Below are positions 28,475 to 38,605 of a stretch of DNA of 64,000 bases, piece by piece. The stretch is from Pigmentiphaga aceris. Its GTDB lineage: Bacteria; Pseudomonadota; Gammaproteobacteria; Burkholderiales; Burkholderiaceae_B. The first letter of the stretch is position 1; every line of letters begins with the position of its first letter. The position numbers were made by a program, and so were the translations under genes. The notes beneath the pieces were generated by a model. That model was not told where the DNA came from and ran no database searches. It saw nothing but the letters and a program-made list of their open reading frames with translations. Location of the stretch: assembly GCF_008119665.1 (NCBI RefSeq), contig NZ_CP043046.1, forward strand, positions 4,898,001-4,962,000. Reading direction: 5' to 3'.

Positions 28475-29398
28475 ATGCGCGCCGCCCCTGCGCTTCCTGC
28501 TCTGCCCTCATCCCCGCCAACGGGAATACCGTCCTGGACTGCCTACGCATACGGGTTTATTGGCGTGTTGGTGTTCTCGATGACCTTGCCGATGTCTCGC
28601 ATTGCTGTCGCCGAACTCGACCCCTTGCTGGTCGGACTCGGCCGTGCGCTGATTGCCGCCATTCCTGCTGCATTGCTGTTGTGGATTACGGGCAGCCGAC
28701 GCCCGACCCGCAACGAATGGTCTGGTCTTGCGCTGGCCATGCTGGGCATTGTGGTGGGCTGGCCGCTGATGTCCACCCTTGCCATGCGCAGCGTGCCGTC
28801 CTCGCACGGCGCAATCATCAATGGCTTGCTGCCCTTGTCTACTGCGATGTTTGCCGCGTGGCGCAGCGGCGAACGGCCATCCATCGGGTTCTGGGCATGT
28901 GCATTGGTCGGTGCGGCCTTGGTGGTGGGTTTTGCGTTGCAAGCCGGACATGGCGCATTGCAGACCGGTGACCTGTGGCTGCTGTTGTCAGTCGTGGCGG
29001 GCGGCATGGGCTATGCAGAAGGCGCACGGGTTGCGCGCACGCTGGGCGGGTGGCGCACCATCTGCTGGGCACTGGTGGCAAGCGCGCCGCTGTTGATCGT
29101 ACCTGTGGGGGCAATGGCCGTGCAGGTGCCAAGCCTGCCCTCAGTACCAGCCATGCTGGCAGTCGCCTACCTGTCCTTCGGTTCTATGTTCCTGGGCTTT
29201 TTTGCCTGGTATCACGGGCTGGCGCTGGGCGGCATTGCCCGGGTCGGACAGGTGCAATTGCTGCAGCCGTTTCTTACCGTGTTGGTTGCCGCGCTGCTGA
29301 TTGGTGAATCCGTCGATACGGGTACTTATCTATGTGCGATTGCAGTCATTGCGGTGATTGCCGTGGGTCGCCGCTGTGCGGTCGGAGGTAAAAAATGA
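28475..29398 (+). CDS. EamA/DMT-family membrane exporter
   Basis: 307 aa from ATG 28475 (MRAAPALPALP); a GTG at 28442 is also in frame. About ten hydrophobic helices in two EamA repeats: the first ends near GFALQAG, the second contains LSFGSMFLGFFAWYHGLALG and QLLQPFLTVLVAALLIGESV, a characteristic EamA motif. The family exports amino acids and metabolites, mostly of unknown specificity. It overlaps the downstream LysE-type gene by 4 nt and diverges from the MocR regulator, so the two exporters are probably co-regulated. Confidence 0.9.
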   Translation: MRAAPALPALPSSPPTGIPSWTAYAYGFIGVLVFSMTLPMSRIAVAELDPLLVGLGRALIAAIPAALLLWITGSRRPTRNEWSGLALAMLGIVVGWPLMSTLAMRSVPSSHGAIINGLLPLSTAMFAAWRSGERPSIGFWACALVGAALVVGFALQAGHGALQTGDLWLLLSVVAGGMGYAEGARVARTLGGWRTICWALVASAPLLIVPVGAMAVQVPSLPSVPAMLAVAYLSFGSMFLGFFAWYHGLALGGIARVGQVQLLQPFLTVLVAALLIGESVDTGTYLCAIAVIAVIAVGRRCAVGGKK

Positions 29399-30042
29399 TG
29401 CCCGTTTCCATCACGCCATCTGACGGCTTGTCGTTGAGCATGATTGCGTCGCTTGCCCTGTTTGCACTAGTCAGCTCCATCACCCCTGGCCCCAACAACC
29501 TGATGCTTGCCTCGTCGGGTTTGAATTTTGGTGTGCGTCGCACGATGCCGCATATCTTCGGTATTTCGCTTGGCGTGTCGGCCATGCTGATTCTGGTTGG
29601 CCTGGGATTGAGCACGGTGTTCCAGACCTGGCCGGTGCTGTATACGGTGCTGAAGTATGTGGGCGGTGCCTACCTGCTGTACCTGGCGTGGTGCATTGGC
29701 ACGGCCGGCCCGGTGGGCCCGGGGGAAAGTCGCGGCAAGCCTTTCACGTTCCTGCAGGCGGCTGCGTTTCAGTGGATCAACCCCAAGGCCTGGATCATGT
29801 CGATCGGCATCATTGCGACCTATACGCCGCAAAACGGGTTCTACGTGAACCTGATGGTGGCGGCCGTGGTGTGTACCTTGGTCAACCTGCCCAGCATCAC
29901 CTTGTGGGCGGCATTTGGCAGCGCCTTGTCCCGGGTGCTGCGGGCATCGGCTGCGGTGCGGGCGTTCAACGTGTCGATGGCATTGTTGTTGGTGGCGTCG
30001 CTGTATCCGCTGGCGCAAGATTTGTTGGTGTCGTTGAAGTAA
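29395..30042 (+). CDS. LysE/RhtB-family amino-acid exporter
   Basis: 215 aa with about six membrane helices. The family signature is visible at the N-terminus (SSITPGPNNLMLASSGLNFG), then GISLGVSAMLILVGLGL and KYVGGAYLLYLAW. A strong ribosome-binding site GGAGGT precedes the ATG; a second ATG follows directly. The start overlaps the EamA stop (ATGA). The family exports basic or neutral amino acids and homoserine-type compounds; substrate unknown. A bidirectional terminator follows. Confidence 0.92.
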   Translation: MMPVSITPSDGLSLSMIASLALFALVSSITPGPNNLMLASSGLNFGVRRTMPHIFGISLGVSAMLILVGLGLSTVFQTWPVLYTVLKYVGGAYLLYLAWCIGTAGPVGPGESRGKPFTFLQAAAFQWINPKAWIMSIGIIATYTPQNGFYVNLMVAAVVCTLVNLPSITLWAAFGSALSRVLRASAAVRAFNVSMALLLVASLYPLAQDLLVSLK

Positions 30043-30064
30043 GCGCAGCAGGCACGACAGACGT

Positions 30065-30103
30065 AAAAAAAACCGGTGCCGCTTGCGCGACACCGGTTTT
30101 TTA
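30065..30103. terminator. Bidirectional intrinsic terminator between the LysE-type gene and parC
   Basis: A-run plus ACCGGTG paired with CACCGGT plus T-run (12-bp arms at 30067-30078 and 30091-30102, 12-nt loop). It lies between convergent genes and can serve both. Confidence 0.88.
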
Positions 30104-30130
30104 CTTGGCGGCTAGCTGTTAGCCCGCGCC

Positions 30131-32455
<2,325 letters not shown>

Positions 32456-34435
32456 TTAAATATCCACCTCGGCAAGATCGCCCTTCTCTTCCAGCCAGGC
32501 GCGTCGCTGCGACGCCTCGCCCTTGCCCATCAACATGTCGAACATTTCGGTCGTCTGCAGGCCACCGACCTCGCCGATACGCACCGGCAACAGGCGTCGC
32601 GTGTCGGGGTTCATGGTGGTTTCCCACAGTTGTTCCGGGTTCATCTCACCCAGGCCCTTGAATCGGCCGATGCTCCACGCGGTTTCGCGCACGCCTTCCT
32701 TGCGCAGCTTGTCGGTGGCGGCTTCCAGTTCACCGTCGTCCAGGCAATAGATCTTGCGCGCCGGGCGCTTGCCCTGTGCCGGCACGTCCAACCGGTACAG
32801 CGGCGGACGCGCCACGAACAGGTGACCGGACTCGATCACTTTGGGGAAGTGCTTGTAGAACAGGGTCAGCAGCAAGACCTGAATGTGCGAACCGTCCACG
32901 TCGGCGTCGGACAGGATGCAGATGCGGCCGTAGCGCAAATTGCTCAGGTCCGGCGTGTCATGCATGCTGTGCGGATCGACACCGATGGCCACGGAAATAT
33001 CGTGGATTTCGTTGTTCGCAAACAAGCGATCACGATCCACTTCCCAGGAATTCAGCACCTTGCCGCGCAAGGGCAGAATGGCCTGGAATTCTTTGTCGCG
33101 GCCCATCTTGGCCGACCCACCTGCGGAGTCGCCCTCGACCAGGAAGACTTCGGTGCGTGAGACATCATTGCTTTCGCAATCGGTCAGCTTGCCCGGCAAC
33201 ACGGCCACGCCAGAGCTCTTTTTCTTTTCCACCTTCTGCGTGGCACGCACCCGTGCCTGCGCCTGGCGGATGGCAAGCTCAGCCAGCTTCTTGCCATATT
33301 CCACATGGGAATTCAGCCAGAGTTCCAAGGCCGGACGGGCGAAGTTGCCGACCAGACGCACGGCGTCGCGGCTGTTCAGACGTTCCTTGATCTGCCCCTG
33401 GAATTGCGGGTCCAGCACCTTGGCCGACAGCACGAAGCTGGCGCGGGCGAACACGTCTTCCGGCAACAGCTTCACGCCCTTGGGCAGCAGGTTGTGCAGT
33501 TCGACAAAGCCCTTCACCGCACCGAACAAGCCGTCACGCAAACCAGCTTCGTGCGTGCCGCCGGCGGATGTCGGAATCAGGTTCACGTAGGACTCGCGCA
33601 CCACGTTGCCTTCTTCGGTCCAGGCAACTACCCAATGTGCGCCTTCGCCTACTGCGAAGGTCTCGTGATCTTTTTGCGCGTACTGCTCGCCCTCGAACAT
33701 GGGGATGACGAGTTCGGCACCGCCCAGGGCTTCACCCAGGTAACCGCGCAGGCCATGTTCGTAGAGCCAGGTTTGCGTGGTGAAGGTGCTTGCACCGCCG
33801 CGTTCGCCAGCTTTTTCGACGCGCAGCGTGACTTTCACGCCGGGCAGCAGCACCGCCTTGCTGCGCAACAGGCGTGACAGCTCGTTCATCGGCAGCGCCG
33901 CGCTGTCGAAATACTTGGGGTCCGGCCAGCAGCGCACACGCGTGCCGGATTTGCGACGGGTTTCCGACACCGGCGCAATCGGCTCGATCACGTCGCCATC
34001 GGCAAACACCAGACGATGCGCGCCGCCATCACGCCAGACCGTGACTTCCAGGCGGGTGGACAGCGCGTTGGTGACGGATACGCCCACGCCATGCAGGCCA
34101 CCGGAAAACGCATACGCGCCGCCGTCGGCCTTGTCGAACTTGCCGCCTGCGTGCAGGCGGGTGAAAACCAGTTCCACGACCGGCGCACCCTCTTCAGGGT
34201 GCATGCCGACGGGAATGCCCCGGCCCTCGTCCTCGACGGTGACGCTGGCGTCACCGTGGACGGTGACCTGGATGTGCTTGCCGTTGCCCGCCAGCGCCTC
34301 ATCGGCCGCGTTATCGACGACTTCCTGGATGATGTGCAGCGGGTTTTCGGTGCGGGTATACATGCCCGGGCGCTGCTTGACGGGCTCAAGCCCTTTCAGC
34401 ACCCGGATAGACGATTCGGTGTAACGCGTAGCCAT
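32456..34435 (-). CDS. parE: DNA topoisomerase IV subunit B
   Basis: 659 aa. GHKL ATPase with IIQEVVDNAADEALAGNG (Mg-binding Asn), EDEGRGIPVG and the glycine-rich SGGLHGVGVSVTNAL; TOPRIM part with LVEGDSAGGSAKMGRD and SDADVDGSHIQVLLL. The length without the long GyrB insert and the adjacency to parC support ParE. It supplies ATP hydrolysis for topoisomerase IV. A 56-aa membrane protein gene and an MFS gene lie upstream in the same orientation. Confidence 0.97.
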   Translation of the reverse strand: MATRYTESSIRVLKGLEPVKQRPGMYTRTENPLHIIQEVVDNAADEALAGNGKHIQVTVHGDASVTVEDEGRGIPVGMHPEEGAPVVELVFTRLHAGGKFDKADGGAYAFSGGLHGVGVSVTNALSTRLEVTVWRDGGAHRLVFADGDVIEPIAPVSETRRKSGTRVRCWPDPKYFDSAALPMNELSRLLRSKAVLLPGVKVTLRVEKAGERGGASTFTTQTWLYEHGLRGYLGEALGGAELVIPMFEGEQYAQKDHETFAVGEGAHWVVAWTEEGNVVRESYVNLIPTSAGGTHEAGLRDGLFGAVKGFVELHNLLPKGVKLLPEDVFARASFVLSAKVLDPQFQGQIKERLNSRDAVRLVGNFARPALELWLNSHVEYGKKLAELAIRQAQARVRATQKVEKKKSSGVAVLPGKLTDCESNDVSRTEVFLVEGDSAGGSAKMGRDKEFQAILPLRGKVLNSWEVDRDRLFANNEIHDISVAIGVDPHSMHDTPDLSNLRYGRICILSDADVDGSHIQVLLLTLFYKHFPKVIESGHLFVARPPLYRLDVPAQGKRPARKIYCLDDGELEAATDKLRKEGVRETAWSIGRFKGLGEMNPEQLWETTMNPDTRRLLPVRIGEVGGLQTTEMFDMLMGKGEASQRRAWLEEKGDLAEVDI

Positions 34436-34488
34436 GACACTCCGGCAGCGATGGAAAACAAGCCGCCATTCTACGGACTACCGGGCGC

Positions 34489-34659
34489 TTACCCCAGGCC
34501 GCAGAGCGCCATCAGCGTTTCCCATTGCAAGATCAGCATGGGATGCTGGTAGGCAGCGAAGCCCGCGCCCAGCACCGCAAGCAGCAGAAAGTAGCCCGCC
34601 AGCCGCCAGGGACGCGAAAAAAGCGGCGTATCGGGCGAAGAATCGGCGGGCTTGGGCAT
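34489..34659 (-). CDS. Small membrane protein, 56 aa
   Basis: ATG 34659 to TAA at 34489 encodes 56 residues beginning MPKPADSSPDTPLFSRPWRL with one hydrophobic segment at about 20-36 (LAGYFLLLAVLGAGFAA), a second weak one near the C-terminus (MLILQWETLMALCGLG), and no recognised domain. It begins 30 bp after the MFS gene and reads in the same direction, so it could be the last gene of that transcript. Function unknown. Confidence 0.55.
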   Translation of the reverse strand: MPKPADSSPDTPLFSRPWRLAGYFLLLAVLGAGFAAYQHPMLILQWETLMALCGLG

Positions 34660-34689
34660 GATGGAATCAGCGAGAAAAGAAGCCGGAAA

Positions 34690-35922
34690 TCAAGCGGGCT
34701 GCGCAAGCGGGCGCTCACGCACCGGCAGGCACAGCGCAGCGGCAGCAAAAGCCAGGCCCAGGCCAAGCAGCCACACTACCGTGTAACTGCCGGTGGCCAC
34801 GTACAGCTTGCCGCCCATCCACACGCCCACGAAGCTGCCTACCTGGTGCCCCAGGAACACCACGCCCGACAAGGTGGCGGCGTAACGCATGCCGTAAATC
34901 TGCCCGACCAGGCCAATGGTAAGCGGTACCGTACCCAGCCAGACCAGCCCCATGACAGCAGCGAACCCGTACAGCACCATGGGGGTAAGTGGCAGCAGCA
35001 ACAGCACGCCAATTGCCACGCCCCGCATCGCGTACAAGCCAGCCAGCAGCAGGCGCTTGCTGTAACGGCCACCCATCTTGCCCGCCCACAGCGAGCCGAA
35101 CACGTTGAACAGGCCGATCAGCGCCAGGGCCGTGGCACCCTGACTGGGGTTCAGGCCTTGATCGACCACATAGGACGGCAGGTGCAGAGTAATGAACGCC
35201 GTGTGGAAGCCGCAGACTGCATAGCTCCAGAACAGGAAATGGTACGAAGGATGACGTACCGCCTGACGGATCGCGCCCCACATGGACAGGCCAGCCGTGC
35301 CTTCATTGGCAGGCTTGCCAGTCAGCTGGGTAGCCATCGGCAATACCAGCGCCACCATCATCGACAAGGTGAACAAGGCACCCGACCACTGCAAGGCGTC
35401 GATCAGGAACTGCCCGGTGGGCACGATCAGGAACTGGCCCAGCGAGCCACCCGCGCTGACGATGCCCAGCGCGGTACTGCGTTGTGACAGGGGAACAGCA
35501 CGCGCAATCACCGGCAGAATGACCGGGAAGGTGGTGCCCGCCTGACCCAGCCCGACCAGCACGCCTGCGCTGAGATAGAGCTGGACTTCGCTGCCGGCAA
35601 AGCGCATCAGTACCAAGCCCAGCGCGTACAACAAGGCTGCACCGGCAATCGTGCGCCCTGCGCCGACGCGATCGGCCAGCATGCCAGCCCCGATCGCGCC
35701 AATGCCCCAGGTCAGGTTCTGAATGGCAAAGGCCATTGAAAATACGTCACGGCCCCAGCCGTTTTCCAGCCCGATGGGCTGCATGAACAGCCCGAAGGTG
35801 GCGCGCACCCCCATGGCCAGCAGCACGGCCAGCGCCCCGATCACGATCATGCGGGTGGCCGGCGTGCGGCTGGTCGGAGGACTGGCCGGGGGGGCAGAAA
35901 CGGGGGGAACGACACCAGACAT
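34690..35922 (-). CDS. Major facilitator superfamily transporter (OFA/CynX-like or monocarboxylate-type)
   Basis: 410 aa from ATG 35922 (MSGVVPPVSAPP); a GTG at 35958 extends the frame by 12 residues. A Pro/Ser-rich N-terminal tail is followed by about 12 membrane helices. The first helix shows GVRATFGLFMQPIGLENGWG, close to putative oxalate/formate-antiporter-like or monocarboxylate MFS proteins, and the A-motif is GMLADRVGAGRTIAGAAL. Substrate unknown. It precedes the small membrane protein gene and parE on the same strand. Confidence 0.9.
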   Translation of the reverse strand: MSGVVPPVSAPPASPPTSRTPATRMIVIGALAVLLAMGVRATFGLFMQPIGLENGWGRDVFSMAFAIQNLTWGIGAIGAGMLADRVGAGRTIAGAALLYALGLVLMRFAGSEVQLYLSAGVLVGLGQAGTTFPVILPVIARAVPLSQRSTALGIVSAGGSLGQFLIVPTGQFLIDALQWSGALFTLSMMVALVLPMATQLTGKPANEGTAGLSMWGAIRQAVRHPSYHFLFWSYAVCGFHTAFITLHLPSYVVDQGLNPSQGATALALIGLFNVFGSLWAGKMGGRYSKRLLLAGLYAMRGVAIGVLLLLPLTPMVLYGFAAVMGLVWLGTVPLTIGLVGQIYGMRYAATLSGVVFLGHQVGSFVGVWMGGKLYVATGSYTVVWLLGLGLAFAAAALCLPVRERPLAQPA

Positions 35923-36059
35923 GGGGGAAGCCTTGGGGATTCGGGGAATGTGAAACACGGGGATACTCAGAATCGTACTCCCCGCCGGGCGTCACGGGCC
36001 GCGCCCGGTGTTAGAATCGCCACGCGTCGACACGGCGTTTTCCCCAACGCCGTTGCCGT

Positions 36060-36134
36060 CTCCCCATAGTTCAATGGATAGAACGAGTGCCTCCTAAGCG
36101 CTAGATACAGGTTCGATTCCTGTTGGGGGGACCA
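36060..36134 (+). tRNA. tRNA-Arg (anticodon CCT)
   Basis: A full cloverleaf can be folded: acceptor CTCCCCA pairs with TGGGGGG (one G-U), D stem GTTC/GAAC, anticodon stem AGTGC/GCGCT around the loop CTCCTAA with CCT at positions 34-36, T arm ACAGG-TTCGATT-CCTGT, discriminator A and an encoded CCA end. It reads AGG codons. The first base pair C-G is less usual. No integrase or repeat flanks it. Confidence 0.95.
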
Positions 36135-36217
36135 GACGCACCTGGGTACATTTGCATGCAGCCTGGGCCAGATGCATTAGGTAGGATGCGGCTCCGACTC
36201 TTCCGTACGGAGTGCCG

Positions 36218-36388
36218 ATGTCCTTACCCCAAACTCCCCAAGAGCCCCGCCAGGAACACAGTGGCTGGTCCAAGGCGATTCTCGCGCTGGGCGCGTGGGC
36301 GGTCGCACCGTGGATCGCGCGTGTAATCACGGTGATTGCGCTATGCGCTGTGGCTATCGTCGCCATTATCTATGGCCGCGGACACTGA
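36218..36388 (+). CDS. Small membrane protein, 56 aa, downstream of tRNA-Arg
   Basis: ATG 36218 to TGA 36388, preceded by CGGAGTG as ribosome-binding site. A polar start (MSLPQTPQEPRQEHSGWSKA) is followed by a hydrophobic helix at about 22-52 (ARVITVIALCAVAIVAIIYG). No recognised domain. It is the only plus-strand ORF between the tRNA and the bidirectional terminator at 36431, which fits a short transcription unit, possibly read together with the tRNA. Function unknown. Confidence 0.55.
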   Translation: MSLPQTPQEPRQEHSGWSKAILALGAWAVAPWIARVITVIALCAVAIVAIIYGRGH

Positions 36389-36430
36389 TTTTGTTCCGGG
36401 GCGCTGATGCGCCTGCATGGAAATCAGTCA

Positions 36431-36456
36431 AAAAAAGGTGCCTCGGCACCTTTTTT
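36431..36456. terminator. Bidirectional intrinsic terminator between small ORF and glutathione transferase gene
   Basis: AAAAAAGGTGCC and GGCACCTTTTTT form 12-bp arms with a 2-nt centre; it can end the plus-strand small-gene transcript and the minus-strand glutathione transferase transcript, starting two bases past the latter's stop codon. Confidence 0.88.
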
Positions 36457-36458
36457 CA

Positions 36459-37085
36459 TTACAGCGCCGGTCGCGTCTGGTTTACCCAGCGCTGCACCGA
36501 TGGGCGCTGCCACTGGTGCGCCGCGTAGGCGGCAAGCCGTGCCGGCACCTGGTCCCCGTGCAACGCCAGGCGGTTGAGCATCACCGCCAGGTCGACATCG
36601 GCAAGCGACCATTCGCCGCAGACGTATTCGGCACCGTCGGGCAACAAGGCCTCGGCGGCGGCAAACAGCTTGTCGGCGGCGCGCTGGGCGTCAACGGACA
36701 GCGGCTGTCCTTTCTGACCGTAGAACACGACCAGCGTGGATCGCTCTTGCCGGATCGGCACCAGATCGCTGCGCAGCCATGCCTGGATCTGGCGTGCCTT
36801 GGCGCGGGCCTTGATCTCCTGCGGATACAGCCGAGCAGCCGGGAACAGTTCGTTCAGATATTCGGTGATGGCCGAGGATTCAGCCAGGGAAAAGTCCCCG
36901 TGAATCAAGGTCGGCACGCGTCGGGTCAGTGACACGTTGGCATACGCCGGCGCGTGGTTCATACCTGCACCCAGGTCCACCGTTTCGATATCGAACGGCA
37001 ACTTGGCCTCGTGCAAGGCCACAAAAACCGACATGGCGTACGGGCTGGTGAACTGTGAATCTACGTAAAGGCGGGCGTCGGACAT
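36459..37085 (-). CDS. yfcF: Glutathione S-transferase, YfcF-like
   Basis: 208 aa. N-terminal thioredoxin-fold domain about 1-85 (LYVDSQFTSPYAMSVFVALH, cis-Pro in RVPTLIHG, and LAESSAITEYL which binds the gamma-glutamyl part of glutathione), then an all-helical C-terminal domain with GEWSLADVDLAVMLNRL. The opening with Ser rather than Tyr or Cys in the catalytic place and the overall pattern resemble E. coli YfcF, which has glutathione transferase/peroxidase activity and aids oxidative-stress tolerance. A single-gene unit, ended by the adjacent terminator. Confidence 0.88.
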   Translation of the reverse strand: MSDARLYVDSQFTSPYAMSVFVALHEAKLPFDIETVDLGAGMNHAPAYANVSLTRRVPTLIHGDFSLAESSAITEYLNELFPAARLYPQEIKARAKARQIQAWLRSDLVPIRQERSTLVVFYGQKGQPLSVDAQRAADKLFAAAEALLPDGAEYVCGEWSLADVDLAVMLNRLALHGDQVPARLAAYAAHQWQRPSVQRWVNQTRPAL

Positions 37086-37165
37086 CGGAGCGATCTCTTG
37101 TCTGAATCGAGCATGGGTGGGTCGATGAGCTTACTAAACAATCGATCACCCGCGCCGCTTGCCCC

Positions 37166-37360
37166 TTATCGGAACAGCCAGATCAGCAAGGACACCAGAC
37201 CAAGCCCCATCGGCAGCATGATGCCGAACAGGGACAGCCAGCCGAACACCATCCAGCCCGACGCGCCATCTACTTTGCGGGCGGCGCGTTCCATGAAGTA
37301 GACAGGGATCAGGCAGAGCGCGGCCGCGATGGCCCAGACAGTCCAGATTTTTCCGATCAC
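37166..37360 (-). CDS. Small two-helix membrane protein, 64 aa
   Basis: Encodes [20 protein letters not shown]... with two hydrophobic helices (about 6-24 and 38-62) joined by a short basic loop ([13 protein letters not shown]). No recognised family. It is separated from the glutathione transferase by 80 bp and diverges from hisC. The residue pattern (charged loop, Trp/Leu-rich helices, basic end) looks protein-like, but small size keeps confidence moderate. Confidence 0.55.
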   Translation of the reverse strand: MIGKIWTVWAIAAALCLIPVYFMERAARKVDGASGWMVFGWLSLFGIMLPMGLGLVSLLIWLFR

Positions 37361-37494
37361 GGCAGTGCCCTTTTGCAGAAATGCCCACGGCCAGAGAACT
37401 CAGGCGCAGGCGGCGACCGAATCATAGCGGCGAACCCGGCCGCATCGATGCCACAATAGCAATTCATTTTCCTTGCGCATCCGTGCCGCCCGCC

Positions 37495-38559
37495 ATGTCC
37501 ACCAGCCCGTACTGGAGCGCGCTTACCGCGTCGCTCACGCCCTATGTTCCCGGAGAGCAGCCCCGCATTGACGGTTTGGTCAAGCTCAACACCAACGAAA
37601 ACCCGTTCCCGCCCTCCCCCAAGGTGCATGAGGCGATCGCGGCAGCCGTTGGTGGATTGGCGCGTTACCCGGACCCCAACAGCACGGATTTCTGCCAGGC
37701 AGTGGCTGACTACGTCGGCCTGCCGCTGGATCATGTGTTTGCGGGCAATGGGTCGGACGAAGTGCTGGCGGTGGTATTCCAGGCCTTGCTCAAGCACGAG
37801 CAGCCCACGTTGATGCCGGATATCACTTACAGCTTCTACCCGGTCTACTGCCGCCTGTTCGACATCGCCTACCGGGCTTTGCCGCTCAAAGACGATTTCT
37901 CGATCGACCTGAATGACTACCTGGTGCCCAACGGCGGCGTGATCTTCGCCAACCCGAACGCACCGACTGGCTGCCCCCTGCCGCTGGCCGACATCGAGGC
38001 CTTCCTCCAGAAGCAGACCGATTCAGTCGTGGTGGTGGATGAAGCCTATGTGGACTTCGGTGGTGAGTCGGCATCCAGCCTGGTCAGCCGTTACCCGAAC
38101 CTGCTGGTGATTCAGACGCTGTCGAAGTCGCGTTCGCTGGCAGGCCTGCGTGTGGGCTTCGCCTTGGGCCAACCGCCCCTGATCGATGCCTTGCAACGTG
38201 TGAAGAACAGCTTCAATTCCTACCCGGTGGATCACTTGGCGATTGCCGGGGCGACTGCAGCTATCCACGATGTGGACTATTTCGAACAGACTCGCCAAGC
38301 CATCATCGCCACGCGCACGCGGTTGGATGACGCCTTGAAAGCACGTGGTTTCGAGGTACTGCCCTCGGCCACCAACTTCATTTTCGCGCGTCACCCCAAG
38401 CACGATGGCAAGGCGCTGGCCGCCGGCCTGCGCGCGGAAAAGGTGCTGGTACGCCGCTTCGATGCACCGCGCATCGATCAGTTCCTGCGCATATCGATTG
38501 GCTCGGAAGCCGACACCGATATCTTGTTGCAGGCGCTCGACAAGGTCATGGCAGCCTGA
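37495..38559 (+). CDS. hisC: Histidinol-phosphate aminotransferase
   Basis: 354 aa from ATG 37495 ([20 protein letters not shown]); the frame is open upstream to 37381 without family sequence. Class II aminotransferase with the substrate-phosphate segment [55 protein letters not shown] and the PLP lysine in [17 protein letters not shown]. It converts imidazole-acetol phosphate and glutamate to L-histidinol phosphate. It lies outside a his operon here; in related genomes such a stand-alone hisC copy is common, so broad aromatic/histidinol-P specificity is possible. Confidence 0.93.
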   Translation: MSTSPYWSALTASLTPYVPGEQPRIDGLVKLNTNENPFPPSPKVHEAIAAAVGGLARYPDPNSTDFCQAVADYVGLPLDHVFAGNGSDEVLAVVFQALLKHEQPTLMPDITYSFYPVYCRLFDIAYRALPLKDDFSIDLNDYLVPNGGVIFANPNAPTGCPLPLADIEAFLQKQTDSVVVVDEAYVDFGGESASSLVSRYPNLLVIQTLSKSRSLAGLRVGFALGQPPLIDALQRVKNSFNSYPVDHLAIAGATAAIHDVDYFEQTRQAIIATRTRLDDALKARGFEVLPSATNFIFARHPKHDGKALAAGLRAEKVLVRRFDAPRIDQFLRISIGSEADTDILLQALDKVMAA

Positions 38560-38605
38560 GTTTCACGCAATAACCTGCGAGTGAGCCAGCAGTTATCATT
38601 GGCCG

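Noticed and set aside
36060..36134. tRNA-Arg as a genomic-island attachment site
   Set aside because: No integrase, no second copy of the tRNA 3' end and no change of gene style were seen around it.
36094..36366. 90-aa minus-strand ORF ending in PPTGIEPVSSA
   Set aside because: The PTGIEPV string is the well-known false peptide produced by reading the complement of a tRNA gene; the ORF overlaps tRNA-Arg at 36060-36134 and the plus-strand small ORF.
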